From the NCBI GenBank assembly GCA_009781535.1, contig WQXX01000029.1, forward strand, positions 1-10,444: a DNA stretch of 10,444 nt. The letters run 5' to 3'. A program made the translations under genes and the position numbers. The notes under the pieces were generated by a model. The model was not told the origin of the DNA and did not search any database. It saw only the letters and a program-made list of their open reading frames with translations. The stretch is from Coriobacteriia bacterium. Its GTDB lineage: Bacteria; Actinomycetota; Coriobacteriia; Coriobacteriales; UBA8131. This document shows positions 1 to 6,564 of the stretch, in pieces; within the stretch, counting starts at the first letter, position 1, and each line of letters begins with the position of its first letter.

Positions 1-569
1 AGAATGTTCAGATTCCTGTCGTAGATGGTGCCACGTCGTGCGGGAGTCTCTATTGTCGTTGTGCGCTGACTCTGGGCTTGGGCAGCGAGTTCCGATGCAT
101 CGACTATTGTCAGTATCACCAGGCGGCTGATGATAACAGCAACGACGATGAGAAAAATCAGCAGGATGCGGGTCTCGTTGCTAAGAGCAAGCAGACCTGT
201 TCGTTGTGGCCCTGACGTCTGTCCAGGGCCCAACATCCTGCCTGAGCCTGAGGTCTTGTGCGAGGCCGATGTGTTTCGCGCGGAATAATGATTCCGCGAG
301 GTCTGTGTGTACCGCGCAGAGGAGGTGTTGTGGGCATAGGCTGTGCTTCGCGCATTGGCGTTGCTCCGCGCAGAGGCGGTGCTCCGCGCAGAGGAGGTGT
401 TGTAGGCATAGGCTGTGCTCCGCGCAGAGGCGGTGCTTCGCGCATAAGCGGAGCTCCGCGCATTCAGCGGCTTATTCCTGCTCATTATCTGATCGGCGCC
501 TGAGGCACGCGTCACACGCGATGATCTGCCCGCACCATAGCTTTGGCTTCTGTTTGATCTGTTATTCAT
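1..569 (-). CDS. ftsI: FtsI-type class B penicillin-binding protein, N-terminal part (runs off window)
   Basis: Septal peptidoglycan transpeptidase of the divisome. Only the first 189 codons are present; the catalytic domain lies beyond base 1. A single membrane segment spans about residues 134-156 (ILLIFLIVVAVII followed by SRLVILTIV). It is followed by the juxtamembrane sequence RRGTIYDRNLNIL at 178-190, matching the RGxIYDRNG signature at the start of class B PBPs. The frame has no stop back to an ATG at 569 that overlaps the ftsL stop by 8 nt (ATGAATAA), suggesting translational coupling. This start gives an unusually long cytoplasmic tail of about 133 residues, rich in Ala/Arg/Ser/Thr/Tyr/Asn, with a 24-residue repeat at 37-84. 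Later in-frame Met codons (residues 29 and 112) are alternative starts; Met112 would remove the repeat. The position after mraZ-rsmH-ftsL favours FtsI over other class B PBPs. Confidence 0.85.
   Translation of the reverse strand, partial: MNNRSNRSQSYGAGRSSRVTRASGADQIMSRNKPLNARSSAYARSTASARSTAYAYNTSSARSTASARSNANARSTAYAHNTSSARYTQTSRNHYSARNTSASHKTSGSGRMLGPGQTSGPQRTGLLALSNETRILLIFLIVVAVIISRLVILTIVDASELAAQAQSQRTTTIETPARRGTIYDRNLNI
258..461 (-). repeat. 72-bp in-frame tandem repeat coding the FtsI N-terminal tail
   Basis: Two near-identical 72-bp units (about 390-461 and 318-389 by the protein phase) encode 24-residue blocks, each containing ARSTAYA(Y/H)NTSS. A third, decayed copy continues toward 258 (ARYTQTS and ARNTSAS). 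Inside each unit is a 6-residue sub-period (ARSTAS, ARSTAY, ARSNAN) written with a CGCGCAGAGG core on the plus strand. The period is a multiple of three, so copy-number change would keep frame. Confidence 0.85.
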
Positions 570-1062
570 TGCCGAGGGCCTTAGCAGAAGAGTCGTCGAG
601 ATCCAGCCCTTCGTCCGTATCCTCTATGCTGGCTTGGGTTATGGCTTCAAGTATCTCTGGAGTCAAAACAGGAGTCGCTTCCAAGGTCGCAGTCTTAACC
701 GCTGGCCCCATGCCAAGCGCTATAGCCTCATCCTGGATCCTAGCGGGATTGGTTGCAAAGGAATGTTGGACTTCCAAAGTCAGGCCCACGGAACGTGCTT
801 CTATAATTGATTGGGAAACTACTTCTGTATTAATCAGGGTTTTCACCGTTGCATTCGACAGTCCGATGCTCGTTAGACCGATTGCCACCACCATAACAAA
901 ACAGCATGCGCCTGTTACCAGGGAGGTTCGCGCCAAATGTACGACAAGACTCCCCTTTTTTACATCCTGTTTGCGCCCTGGTAACGCGCGCAAAGGCGGG
1001 CGCTCGACTTCGCGTACCCGCCTCTGAGGGCTGATTTCATATGCGTATGCTGCCTGTGCCAC
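562..1062 (-). CDS. ftsL: FtsL-like cell-division protein
   Basis: Small bitopic divisome protein that, with FtsB/DivIC and FtsQ/DivIB, connects to FtsW-FtsI. The 166 residues have a basic cytoplasmic N-terminus (1-45). One transmembrane helix follows at about 46-68 (SLVTGACCFVMVVAIGLTSI). Next comes an extracytoplasmic stretch of moderate coiled-coil character (70-100). NPARIQDEAIALGMGPA at 105-121 matches the usual FtsL ending with R-I-x-x-x-A-x-x-L-G-M. The last 45 residues are acidic and probably disordered. The start is GTG at 1062 with AGGA at 1070-1073, seven bases upstream; there is no in-frame ATG near. FtsL is poorly conserved, so the call rests on topology, the C-terminal motif and position between rsmH and ftsI. 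A septum-initiator (FtsB/DivIC-like) label would be the alternative. Confidence 0.75.
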   Translation of the reverse strand: MAQAAYAYEISPQRRVREVERPPLRALPGRKQDVKKGSLVVHLARTSLVTGACCFVMVVAIGLTSIGLSNATVKTLINTEVVSQSIIEARSVGLTLEVQHSFATNPARIQDEAIALGMGPAVKTATLEATPVLTPEILEAITQASIEDTDEGLDLDDSSAKALGNE

Positions 1063-1266
1063 GCCTGCGTCCTAGTTTGTTTCTGTTACGTGTGACGCAT
1101 GCTTTCAAACATGCCGTCTGTTTGTCTGTGTTTCTGTTTTGTTGCGTGTGGTTCTTGTGTTTGTAGTACGTGTTTGTCGTACGTGTGGTGCATCTTACAT
1201 ACCTGGCAGTACCGATCCTGTGTTGCTGGTTTCCTTGCTACGTGCGGTGCGTCTTGTTAAGCCCGC
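1063..1266 (-). other. rsmH-ftsL spacer, CA-rich leader with 13-bp direct repeat and hairpin
   Basis: About 200 bp without a gene inside an otherwise compact cluster. On the transcribed strand, 1115-1190 is strongly A/C-rich and G-poor (CACAAACA-like), so the mRNA there should be unstructured. Two adjacent 13-bp copies lie at 1160-1172 and 1173-1185 (plus strand TTTGTAGTACGTG and TTTGTCGTACGTG). Nearer ftsL, GCATG 1097-1101 and CATGC 1110-1114 form a stem that GAC/GTC arms extend with one bulged base. There is no U-run after it, so it is not an intrinsic terminator. I see no convincing promoter. Confidence 0.55.
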
Positions 1267-2220
1267 TTACATCCTCTTGATCCCCCACCTCAGTTTTGCG
1301 CTGCTGCTGCGAGGATTGGCAGACTTCTCCGCATCGCTTGCAACCAGCGGTTTTTTACTGATCTCGTGTAATACCGGTGTATGCCCGCAGACGCAGATGG
1401 GCGTCTCGGGCGGACAAGTGCAGCTGAGTGCCATTTCAGAAAAGCATTTCTTGACGATAGCGTCCTCAAGCGAGTGGTAGCTGATCACAACGATCCGTCC
1501 GCCGGGATTCAGCCAGCGGAGCGCTGCCTCAAGCCCGACTTTAAGCGCTTCGAGTTCGTTATTGACATAGATGCGCAAGCCTTGGAAGGTGCGTTTCGCA
1601 GGGTGCCCGCGGGTAAGGCGCGCCTTGGCTGGAATCGCATTACGAATGATCTCTACAAGCTGCGCTGTCGAGCTTATAGGCGACTCTTCTCGCTGTGCAA
1701 CGATCCGTTGCGCGATGCGGGTCGCCCATCGTTCCTCCCCATATGTCCGGATGATCCAAGCGAGATCTGCTTCGGTAAAGGTGTTGATGATCTCTGCTGC
1801 AGTTAAGGTTTGTGTACTTGGACTCATCCGGAAGTCTAGCGGGGCATCAGTTGCATAACTGAACCCCCGCTCAGGTAGATCGAGTTGCTGAGAAGATACC
1901 CCAAGATCGAACAAGATGGCGTCGATGCCGGGGATAGCCGCTTTGAGGAGAAGGTTGTCAAGGTCTATGAAGTTCCCTTTGATGATTTTAATTTGAAGAT
2001 GCGGGAAGCTTTGCATCAGACGCAAAGAAGCCGCCTCAAGCGCCTGGTCGTCCTGGTCGATACCGAGCAGGAGTCCGTCGGGGCTAATATCAGCGGCCAT
2101 CGCAAGCGCATGGCCAGCGCCACCAAGGGTACAATCACAATAGGTATCACCACTCCTCAGCGCAAGCAGCTCCCTGCTTTCCTCAAGCAAAACAGGTGTG
2201 TGCCGGTATTCCACTGTCAA
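1267..2220 (-). CDS. rsmH: RsmH, 16S rRNA (cytosine-1402 N4)-methyltransferase
   Basis: SAM-dependent methyltransferase (formerly MraW) that methylates N4 of C1402 in the 16S rRNA P site. The 317 residues are the normal size, and the family signatures occur in order. They are HTPVLL (7-12), the SAM-binding YCDCTLGGAGH (27-37), GIDQD (53-57), FDLGVSSQQLD (104-114), GFSY (119-122), PLDFRM (127-132; usually PLDMRM), HPAKRTFQGLRIYVNNEL (206-223) and GGRIVVISYHSLED (240-253). A Cys-rich CTCPPETPICVCG lies at 267-279. The start is uncertain: TTG at 2220 is the longest frame, but GTG at 2214 is also possible, with only a weak GAG upstream of either. It lies 24 bp after mraZ, so it is co-transcribed and under MraZ control. 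Confidence 0.97.
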   Translation of the reverse strand: MTVEYRHTPVLLEESRELLALRSGDTYCDCTLGGAGHALAMAADISPDGLLLGIDQDDQALEAASLRLMQSFPHLQIKIIKGNFIDLDNLLLKAAIPGIDAILFDLGVSSQQLDLPERGFSYATDAPLDFRMSPSTQTLTAAEIINTFTEADLAWIIRTYGEERWATRIAQRIVAQREESPISSTAQLVEIIRNAIPAKARLTRGHPAKRTFQGLRIYVNNELEALKVGLEAALRWLNPGGRIVVISYHSLEDAIVKKCFSEMALSCTCPPETPICVCGHTPVLHEISKKPLVASDAEKSANPRSSSAKLRWGIKRM

Positions 2221-2244
2221 AGTTCTCGCACATCCAGACGCACA

Positions 2245-2694
2245 TCACGCCTGGATGGGGTTTTCATCATAAACGGTAACCATCGCAAGAGCCTTTTGGT
2301 ACTCTTGCCAAATTGCGATGCTGCGGATGACGAGATGGTCACGCGCGCCCGAGAACATGACGTCTTTGTTGATCTTCGCTTTACCGCGCAAATCGCTCGG
2401 GATGAGTATCCTCCCGACGCTGTCAACATCCACATCCTCAGAATCCTGAACGTACTTGTCGATGAGCTGGTCATGGCTTTTGTTGTTGGCGCGATAACCG
2501 CCTTTGCTTACAAGGATCTCATCCGTCCACTTCTCGAATCCCTCTTGTGTATATACGACCAACGCAGGGAAATCTTCGTCTGGGGATATGGCCACAACGA
2601 GATCTTCAGGAAGCAGCCTGCGATATTTAGCGGGAAGCGATACGCGGCCCTTTGCGTCGAACGTCGCTGGTGCTTTGCCTTTGAGGAACGCCAT
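2245..2694 (-). CDS. mraZ: MraZ, transcriptional regulator of the dcw cluster
   Basis: DNA-binding protein of the AbrB/MazE swapped-hairpin fold that forms a ring and binds repeated TGGGN boxes upstream of its own operon. The 149 residues contain the two tandem MraZ/SpoVT-AbrB half-domains, each with the DxxGR signature: DAKGRVSLP at 13-21 and DSVGRILIP at 91-99. The length is typical (140-150). The ATG at 2694 is preceded by a strong GGGAGGTG Shine-Dalgarno, five bases upstream. It is the first gene of the division cluster, and its own promoter contains matching boxes, which points to autorepression of mraZ-rsmH-ftsL-ftsI. Confidence 0.97.
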   Translation of the reverse strand: MAFLKGKAPATFDAKGRVSLPAKYRRLLPEDLVVAISPDEDFPALVVYTQEGFEKWTDEILVSKGGYRANNKSHDQLIDKYVQDSEDVDVDSVGRILIPSDLRGKAKINKDVMFSGARDHLVIRSIAIWQEYQKALAMVTVYDENPIQA

Positions 2695-2740
2695 GCTTCA
2701 CCTCCCTGGTGTGTTTACTGCTCCCTGAAGCGTTGTATGT

Positions 2741-2765
2741 TCCCATAATATCCCACTACTTCACA
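2741..2765 (-). promoter_or_regulatory. MraZ operator: three 10-bp-spaced boxes
   Basis: On the coding strand three pentamers are phased at exactly 10 bp: TGTGA (2761-2765), TGGGA (2751-2755) and TGGGA (2741-2745), each separated by 5 bp. MraZ proteins are known to bind TGGGN-N5 repeats, so two boxes are perfect and one has a single change. The boxes cover the promoter spacer and touch the first base of the -10, so bound MraZ should exclude RNA polymerase. Confidence 0.8.
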
Positions 2766-2773
2766 TTTTGCAA
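2745..2773 (-). promoter_or_regulatory. mraZ promoter (housekeeping sigma type)
   Basis: The -35 is TTGCAA (2768-2773), the spacer is exactly 17 bp, and the -10 is TATTAT (2745-2750). This predicts a start near 2738 and a leader of about 43 nt before the mraZ ATG. The 20 bp just upstream of the -35 (about 2774-2795) are A/T-rich on the coding strand, with an A6 run, resembling an UP element. The match to consensus is 4/6 and 5/6. Confidence 0.75.
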
Positions 2774-3070
2774 CATTATTTACTACTTTTTTCCAAAATC
2801 CCTGAAAAACCGCTATATGCTATGCCACTTAGCACAATTAAATTCAGCTTTTCTTGGATTATGAGGAGAGATTGCTGCTATTACAGGCACAATATATTGT
2901 GGTCGCTACTACCTAGACAGCAAAATGCAGTAGAAAAAACATACACGAGAGCGTCTGGTCGGCAGATGATATACGTTATTATCCGAGCGCGAGAAGGGGC
3001 AGAGAGCAGGTATAAGAACGCTACTGCCGGGCGCAAGAACAGGTTGAACGGTATTTGAGACGCAGGGAAC
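2774..3070. other. xerD-mraZ intergenic region, no supported gene
   Basis: About 300 bp between the mraZ promoter and the repeat at the end of xerD. The part nearest mraZ (2774-2960) is clearly A/T-rich compared with the flanking genes; the rest is mixed. A run of A at 2934-2939 would be a T-run in the xerD-sense transcript, but I find no GC-rich stem just before it, so no intrinsic terminator can be called. The open frame on the plus strand here lacks a ribosome binding site and family resemblance. Confidence 0.5.
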
Positions 3071-3118
3071 GCTACGACTTCGCGTGGCTACAACTTCGCG
3101 TGGCTACAACTTCGCGCG
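3071..3118. repeat. Three tandem 16-bp repeats over the xerD stop codon
   Basis: Units at 3071-3086, 3087-3102 and 3103-3118, plus-strand consensus GCTACAACTTCGCGTG. The first differs at one base and the third at one base. The third unit holds the last XerD codons and its TAG stop (3104-3106); the other two lie in the 3' untranslated part. The period is not a multiple of three, as expected for DNA that is mostly non-coding. Confidence 0.9.
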
Positions 3119-4042
3119 CGGATGGGTCGAAAGGTATTCCTCGCGCAGATGGGCGCGGCTTACGTGGGTATAGATCTGCGTCGTCGCGATATCCGCATGC
3201 CCAAGCATTTCCTGGATGGTGCGCAGGTCAGCTCCACCTTCCAGCAGATGCGTCGCAAACGAATGGCGCAGGGTATGAGGGTGTATGTCATCTATGCCAA
3301 CCTGCGCTCCACACGACACAACGATTTTAAAGATCGCATCCCGCGTGAGGCGGCGACCCCGCGTACTGAGGAATACGGCGCTCCCATCAACAGGCGCTAG
3401 AGTCTTTTTGGGATGGAGCTCAAAGCGGGCTGTCGCAAGATAGGTCTTCAGCGCCGCTTCTGCAGTACCGGCAAGCGGCACGATGCGTTCCTTGTCACCT
3501 TTGCCAGTGACCCGTACATACCCTTCATCGAACAGCACCCTTGAAAGATCGAGCCCTGCCGCCTCGCTTACCCGCAAACCGCAGCCATATAAGACCTCGA
3601 GCAGCGCCTTATCGCGAAGCCCTGCCGGAGTAGCAGGAAAGACCTGATCGAGCAAGCTGCTCACTTGGGCGATATTGAGGGTGTCAGGCAGGAAGCGGGG
3701 CGTCTTTGGGGCTTGGATCGTAGCAGTTGGGTCATGAGGGCAGATACCCTCGCGTACAGTAAAACGATGGAAGCCCTTGATCGAGGCAACACGGCGCTCG
3801 ATCGAGGCAGGGGCATAACCTTCATCTCTCAAGAATCCCAGATATGAGACGATGTCTTCGTAGCGGATTGCATCGATATGAGCAACGCCTGTGGCGGACA
3901 CTTTCGCGAGATAACGGGTAAGGTCGCGACTATACGCCTCCAGTGTCAGCTTGGCGCTCCCCTTCTCGACAACCAGATATGCGAGGTATTCAGAAAGCGC
4001 CTGCTTCCCGCCATCCAGAATTTCCTGGTCTTTTTCCGTCAT
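3104..4042 (-). CDS. xerD: XerD-type tyrosine site-specific recombinase
   Basis: Chromosome-dimer resolution recombinase acting with XerC at dif. The 312 residues contain the SAM-like N-terminal DNA-binding domain (about 10-105) and the catalytic domain (about 115-305). All active-site residues are visible: R157 in GCGLRVSEAAGLD, K181 in GKGDKER, H256 and R259 in HPHTLRHSFATHLLEGG, H282 in MLGHADIATTQIYTH, and the nucleophile Y291. The complete catalytic set, the XerD-like ending HLREEYLSTHPRA and the housekeeping context argue against an integrase of a mobile element. Its ATG overlaps the TGA of the upstream DUF3866 gene by four bases (ATGA), so translation is coupled. The final KL and the stop fall inside a tandem repeat, so the extreme C-terminus may vary. 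XerC versus XerD cannot be fully settled from one sequence. Confidence 0.93.
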   Translation of the reverse strand: MTEKDQEILDGGKQALSEYLAYLVVEKGSAKLTLEAYSRDLTRYLAKVSATGVAHIDAIRYEDIVSYLGFLRDEGYAPASIERRVASIKGFHRFTVREGICPHDPTATIQAPKTPRFLPDTLNIAQVSSLLDQVFPATPAGLRDKALLEVLYGCGLRVSEAAGLDLSRVLFDEGYVRVTGKGDKERIVPLAGTAEAALKTYLATARFELHPKKTLAPVDGSAVFLSTRGRRLTRDAIFKIVVSCGAQVGIDDIHPHTLRHSFATHLLEGGADLRTIQEMLGHADIATTQIYTHVSRAHLREEYLSTHPRAKL

Positions 4043-5133
4043 GAACGCTGTGAGATAATCGATGCCGCCAACATACCTGCAGCAAACGAGGCTGAGTAGA
4101 ATACCGGATCATCTTCCTGCGTACGTCCCATCGTGGTGACCTTAAGACCACGCAGGTCAAAGCCGCTCGCGTTAGGCGGTAGCTCGACGATATCGTGGCG
4201 CTCAGGAAGACCCGCATCGGCCAGCGTCTTAAAAACCTCTGCCTTTTGCTCTGGTGTAAGGTCGCCCGGTACCGGAATACACGCCCTGGCAAGGCAGATG
4301 CGACCAAGCGCGATGATGCTGTGATGGCTGACGCCGTGATGCCGTTTCCTGGTTTCTGCAAAAGAAAGGCGGAGCGCAGCAATAGGAAGCCCTTCAAGCG
4401 CAGCTACAGCATTGATTGCCTCTCCCTGCGCGATACCCCCGTGTCCATACGGGGTTGCGGAACCGGGCGTTCCCGGCCCGATGGAGACAATGCACGCATC
4501 CGCTCCCAGGACATGCCGGGCAGCCAGCAAGCCGGAGTGAAGGGTGATAGCTTCCAAGCTCCCGCCCAACGCCTGCCCACAGCTTATCGCCTCATCGATA
4601 AGGCCAGTATCGCGAGCAGCCTGGAAAGAATCCGAGAAGGCAAACATGAGCGATGCCTCATCGGTCATACAAAGCACGATACGTGCTTGCGGTTGCTTTG
4701 TTTTGATGGCAGCAGCCACCAACGGCACCTGACTTGCAAGTGCGCAGCACACCACCGGAAGCCCATCCAACGAATGTGCCTGCTCCATGATTGCATGATA
4801 GGGCGAGTCCTGCTCATCCAAGGCAAGCACCTCGCGTTGGAGCGGGGTATAGCGCAGCTTCATGATATGGCCCTGCTTAAGATCCTGCTCCATTTCCTCA
4901 GTAGGAATCACGAAAGCAAGACCGCCTGTGCCTAGATCAAGATCGAGTGCTGTCATGTTCAAGAGGGCCCAATCGCCAATTTTCAACGTTGGGGCAAGCG
5001 CACAGTAATTGATAGCGGTGACTTCTTGCCCATGACTAAAAGAACCCCCCGGGGCAATCAGGCTTACCCTGAGTTTTTGGCGCTGCCTTGATTCATCAAG
5101 GATCGAGCATACTGTCCCTAAGCTCAGGCGCAT
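4039..5133 (-). CDS. DUF3866 family protein of unknown function
   Basis: I recognise this as the uncharacterised DUF3866 family, which I associate with actinobacteria; its biochemical role is not known to me. The 364 residues are soluble-looking, with no signal peptide or membrane segment. Likely family signatures are GHIMKLRYTPLQ at 88-99, a Gly/Pro-rich loop SIGPGTPGSATPYGHGGI at 217-234 and a His-rich RHHGVSHHS at 264-272, which could bind metal or phosphate (inference only). The ATG at 5133 follows the yebC stop by six bases, with GAGG four bases upstream, and its stop overlaps xerD. It is therefore locked between yebC and xerD in the recA-side operon, hinting at a role in DNA or RNA metabolism. 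Family assignment is from memory of motif style, not a search. Confidence 0.75.
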   Translation of the reverse strand: MRLSLGTVCSILDESRQRQKLRVSLIAPGGSFSHGQEVTAINYCALAPTLKIGDWALLNMTALDLDLGTGGLAFVIPTEEMEQDLKQGHIMKLRYTPLQREVLALDEQDSPYHAIMEQAHSLDGLPVVCCALASQVPLVAAAIKTKQPQARIVLCMTDEASLMFAFSDSFQAARDTGLIDEAISCGQALGGSLEAITLHSGLLAARHVLGADACIVSIGPGTPGSATPYGHGGIAQGEAINAVAALEGLPIAALRLSFAETRKRHHGVSHHSIIALGRICLARACIPVPGDLTPEQKAEVFKTLADAGLPERHDIVELPPNASGFDLRGLKVTTMGRTQEDDPVFYSASFAAGMLAASIISQRS

Positions 5134-5139
5134 AAAACC

Positions 5140-5898
5140 TCATTCATCCAACGCTTCTGCGATCTCGTCGGTTATATCCATCGTGTGATAGACATTCTGG
5201 AGGTCTTCAAGCTCCTCAAGTTTATCAATCAGGCGCATGACCTTCTTTGCATCGTTGACGCTCACTTCTGTCAAGGTGGTCGGCTCCATGATGAGCTCAT
5301 AACCCATGACTTCAATGCCTGAAGCCTCAAGACTGTTTTTCACACTGACAAGATCGGCGGGCGAGGTTATGACAATCCATTCATCGCCGCCATCCTGGTA
5401 ATCATCGCCGCCGGCATCCGCGACCTGCAGCATGAATTCTTCTTCATCGGGCGATTGCTTCTTTTCAACCATTATCTGGCCTTTGCGCTCAAACTGGAAC
5501 GCCACGCTGCCGGTGGTGCCAAGGTTGCCGCCACTATGGTTGAATGCGCTGCGCACATCGGCGGCAGTACGATTGCGATTATCTGTCAGCGCCTCGCAAT
5601 AGACAGCGACGCCGGCTGGCCCATATCCCTCGTAGACGATGTTCTCATAATGGGCAGAATCGCTGCCCGAGCTGAACGCCTTCTTGATAGCTGCATCGAT
5701 CTTGTCTTTGGGAAGCGAGTAGCTTTTTGCCTTGGCAACCGCAGCAGCCAGCGAAGCGTTGTTGTCAGGATTAGGGTCGCCGCCTTCCTTGGCGGCAACG
5801 GTTATGTTTCTAGAAAGTTTGGAAAAGATCGCGCTGCGCTTTTTGTCCTGTGCAGCTTTACGATGCTTGGTGGTAGCCCATTTGGAATGACCTGACAT
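5140..5898 (-). CDS. YebC/PmpR family protein (TACO1-like)
   Basis: YebC-family proteins were described as transcriptional regulators and more recently as translation factors helping ribosomes through proline-rich stretches. The 252 residues begin with the invariant MSGHSKWATTKHRKAAQDKKR and contain the typical LPKDKIDAAIKKA and IVYEGYGPAGVAVYCEALTD motifs. They also carry NRNRTAADVRSAFNHSGG and the closing DLQNVYHTMDI. The frame is open 16 codons further upstream, but the conserved N-terminus and GAAAGG nine bases before the ATG fix the start at 5898. It follows recX by 74 bp and ends six bases before the DUF3866 gene. YebC is often found next to ruvC/ruvAB; here it sits with recA-recX instead. 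Confidence 0.96.
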   Translation of the reverse strand: MSGHSKWATTKHRKAAQDKKRSAIFSKLSRNITVAAKEGGDPNPDNNASLAAAVAKAKSYSLPKDKIDAAIKKAFSSGSDSAHYENIVYEGYGPAGVAVYCEALTDNRNRTAADVRSAFNHSGGNLGTTGSVAFQFERKGQIMVEKKQSPDEEEFMLQVADAGGDDYQDGGDEWIVITSPADLVSVKNSLEASGIEVMGYELIMEPTTLTEVSVNDAKKVMRLIDKLEELEDLQNVYHTMDITDEIAEALDE

Positions 5899-5972
5899 GG
5901 TTTTATGCCTTTCGCTCAAACATGTGGGGACAATGCTCGTTCCCATGATACCAAAAGCATAGTACCAAATGT

Positions 5973-6479
5973 TCAGCTCATATACTCTGCAAAAACCGAA
6001 GCGCTCTGCGCACTCTCGACTTGGCGGATAGCAGCTTGGATAACTGCTGTGGAATATCCCTTACTCCTCAGACGTCGCCAGCGTGCTTCATGTTGGTCTT
6101 TTGCAGTTGATCGCAGCCTTTCCAATTCCTTGACCGCACGTTTGACCTCAGTATCGTCGTCATCGTTGGTATTGAAAAACTCTGAAGGATATCCGCTAAG
6201 CGTCTGCACATCGACGCCATATGACATAAGTTCACGCTCAATACGCTCACGCCCCCAACGAGCATGGAGCTTGCCTCTGATATAGGCTTGAGCAAAACGC
6301 CTGTCATCGAGCGCCCCGTTTGCCCGCGCCCTTTTCAGCGCTTCTTCGATTGCCGCCTCATCGAAGCCTTCCTGCAAGAAGCGCTCACGCAGTTCATACA
6401 CCGATCGCTCCCGGACGTTGAGCAGCTTGAGTATCCGAGCGGAAAGAACATCTATATCAGAATTGCCGTCCACCACCAT
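5973..6479 (-). CDS. recX: RecX, regulator of RecA
   Basis: Binds in the groove of RecA filaments and caps or disassembles them. The 168 residues show the RecX three-helix repeats: one at about 8-60 (LNVRERSVYELRERFLQEGF), one at about 60-95 (LDDRRFAQAYIRGKLHARWG) and one near the C-terminus (RWRRLRSKGYSTAVIQAAI). An acidic insert SEFFNTNDDDDTEVKR separates the second and third repeats. The start at 6479 is ATG followed by GTG GTG; the upstream ribosome binding site is poor, so expression may depend on readthrough and re-initiation after recA, 85 bp away. The position directly after recA is the classical arrangement. Confidence 0.92.
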   Translation of the reverse strand: MVVDGNSDIDVLSARILKLLNVRERSVYELRERFLQEGFDEAAIEEALKRARANGALDDRRFAQAYIRGKLHARWGRERIERELMSYGVDVQTLSGYPSEFFNTNDDDDTEVKRAVKELERLRSTAKDQHEARWRRLRSKGYSTAVIQAAIRQVESAQSASVFAEYMS

Positions 6480-6506
6480 AATCTACTGTCTGTTACTATC
6501 TCTCAG

Positions 6507-6557
6507 GCTGTTTTTCGCGCAACAGCTCAAAGCCTCAAAGCCTCAAAGCCTCAAAGC
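6507..6557 (-). repeat. recA-recX spacer: 8-bp repeat x4 and hairpin
   Basis: Four perfect copies of CTCAAAGC on the plus strand lie at 6526-6533, 6534-6541, 6542-6549 and 6550-6557. Just downstream in the transcript, GCTGTT and AACAGC form a 6-bp stem around an 8-base loop (6507-6526). No U-run follows it, so it would at most slow or partly block readthrough into recX. Confidence 0.8.
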
Positions 6558-6564
6558 TCGTCCA

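Noticed and set aside
158..463. Minus-strand frame giving a Pro/Arg/Leu repeat protein
   Set aside because: It is the same repeat DNA read in another frame. The FtsI frame runs through without a stop and leads into a real membrane helix.
206..1027. Long plus-strand open frame (273 codons) antisense to ftsL/ftsI
   Set aside because: It is composed of Cys/Arg-rich repeat translation, has no family resemblance and no ribosome site, while the minus strand shows the membrane helix and GTIYDR motif of FtsI plus a clear FtsL.
2768..3058. 96-codon plus-strand open frame in the xerD-mraZ gap
   Set aside because: TTG start inside the mraZ -35, no Shine-Dalgarno, no recognisable domain; treated as chance in an A/T-rich spacer.
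3104..4042. Phage or transposon integrase and a possible mobile island
   Set aside because: Complete Xer-type motif set, coupled to housekeeping genes on one side and the division cluster on the other, with no att-like repeats or cargo.
5899..5972. Separate promoter for yebC
   Set aside because: TATCAT- and TACTAT-like hexamers exist in the recX-yebC gap but none has an acceptable -35 at 16-18 bp.
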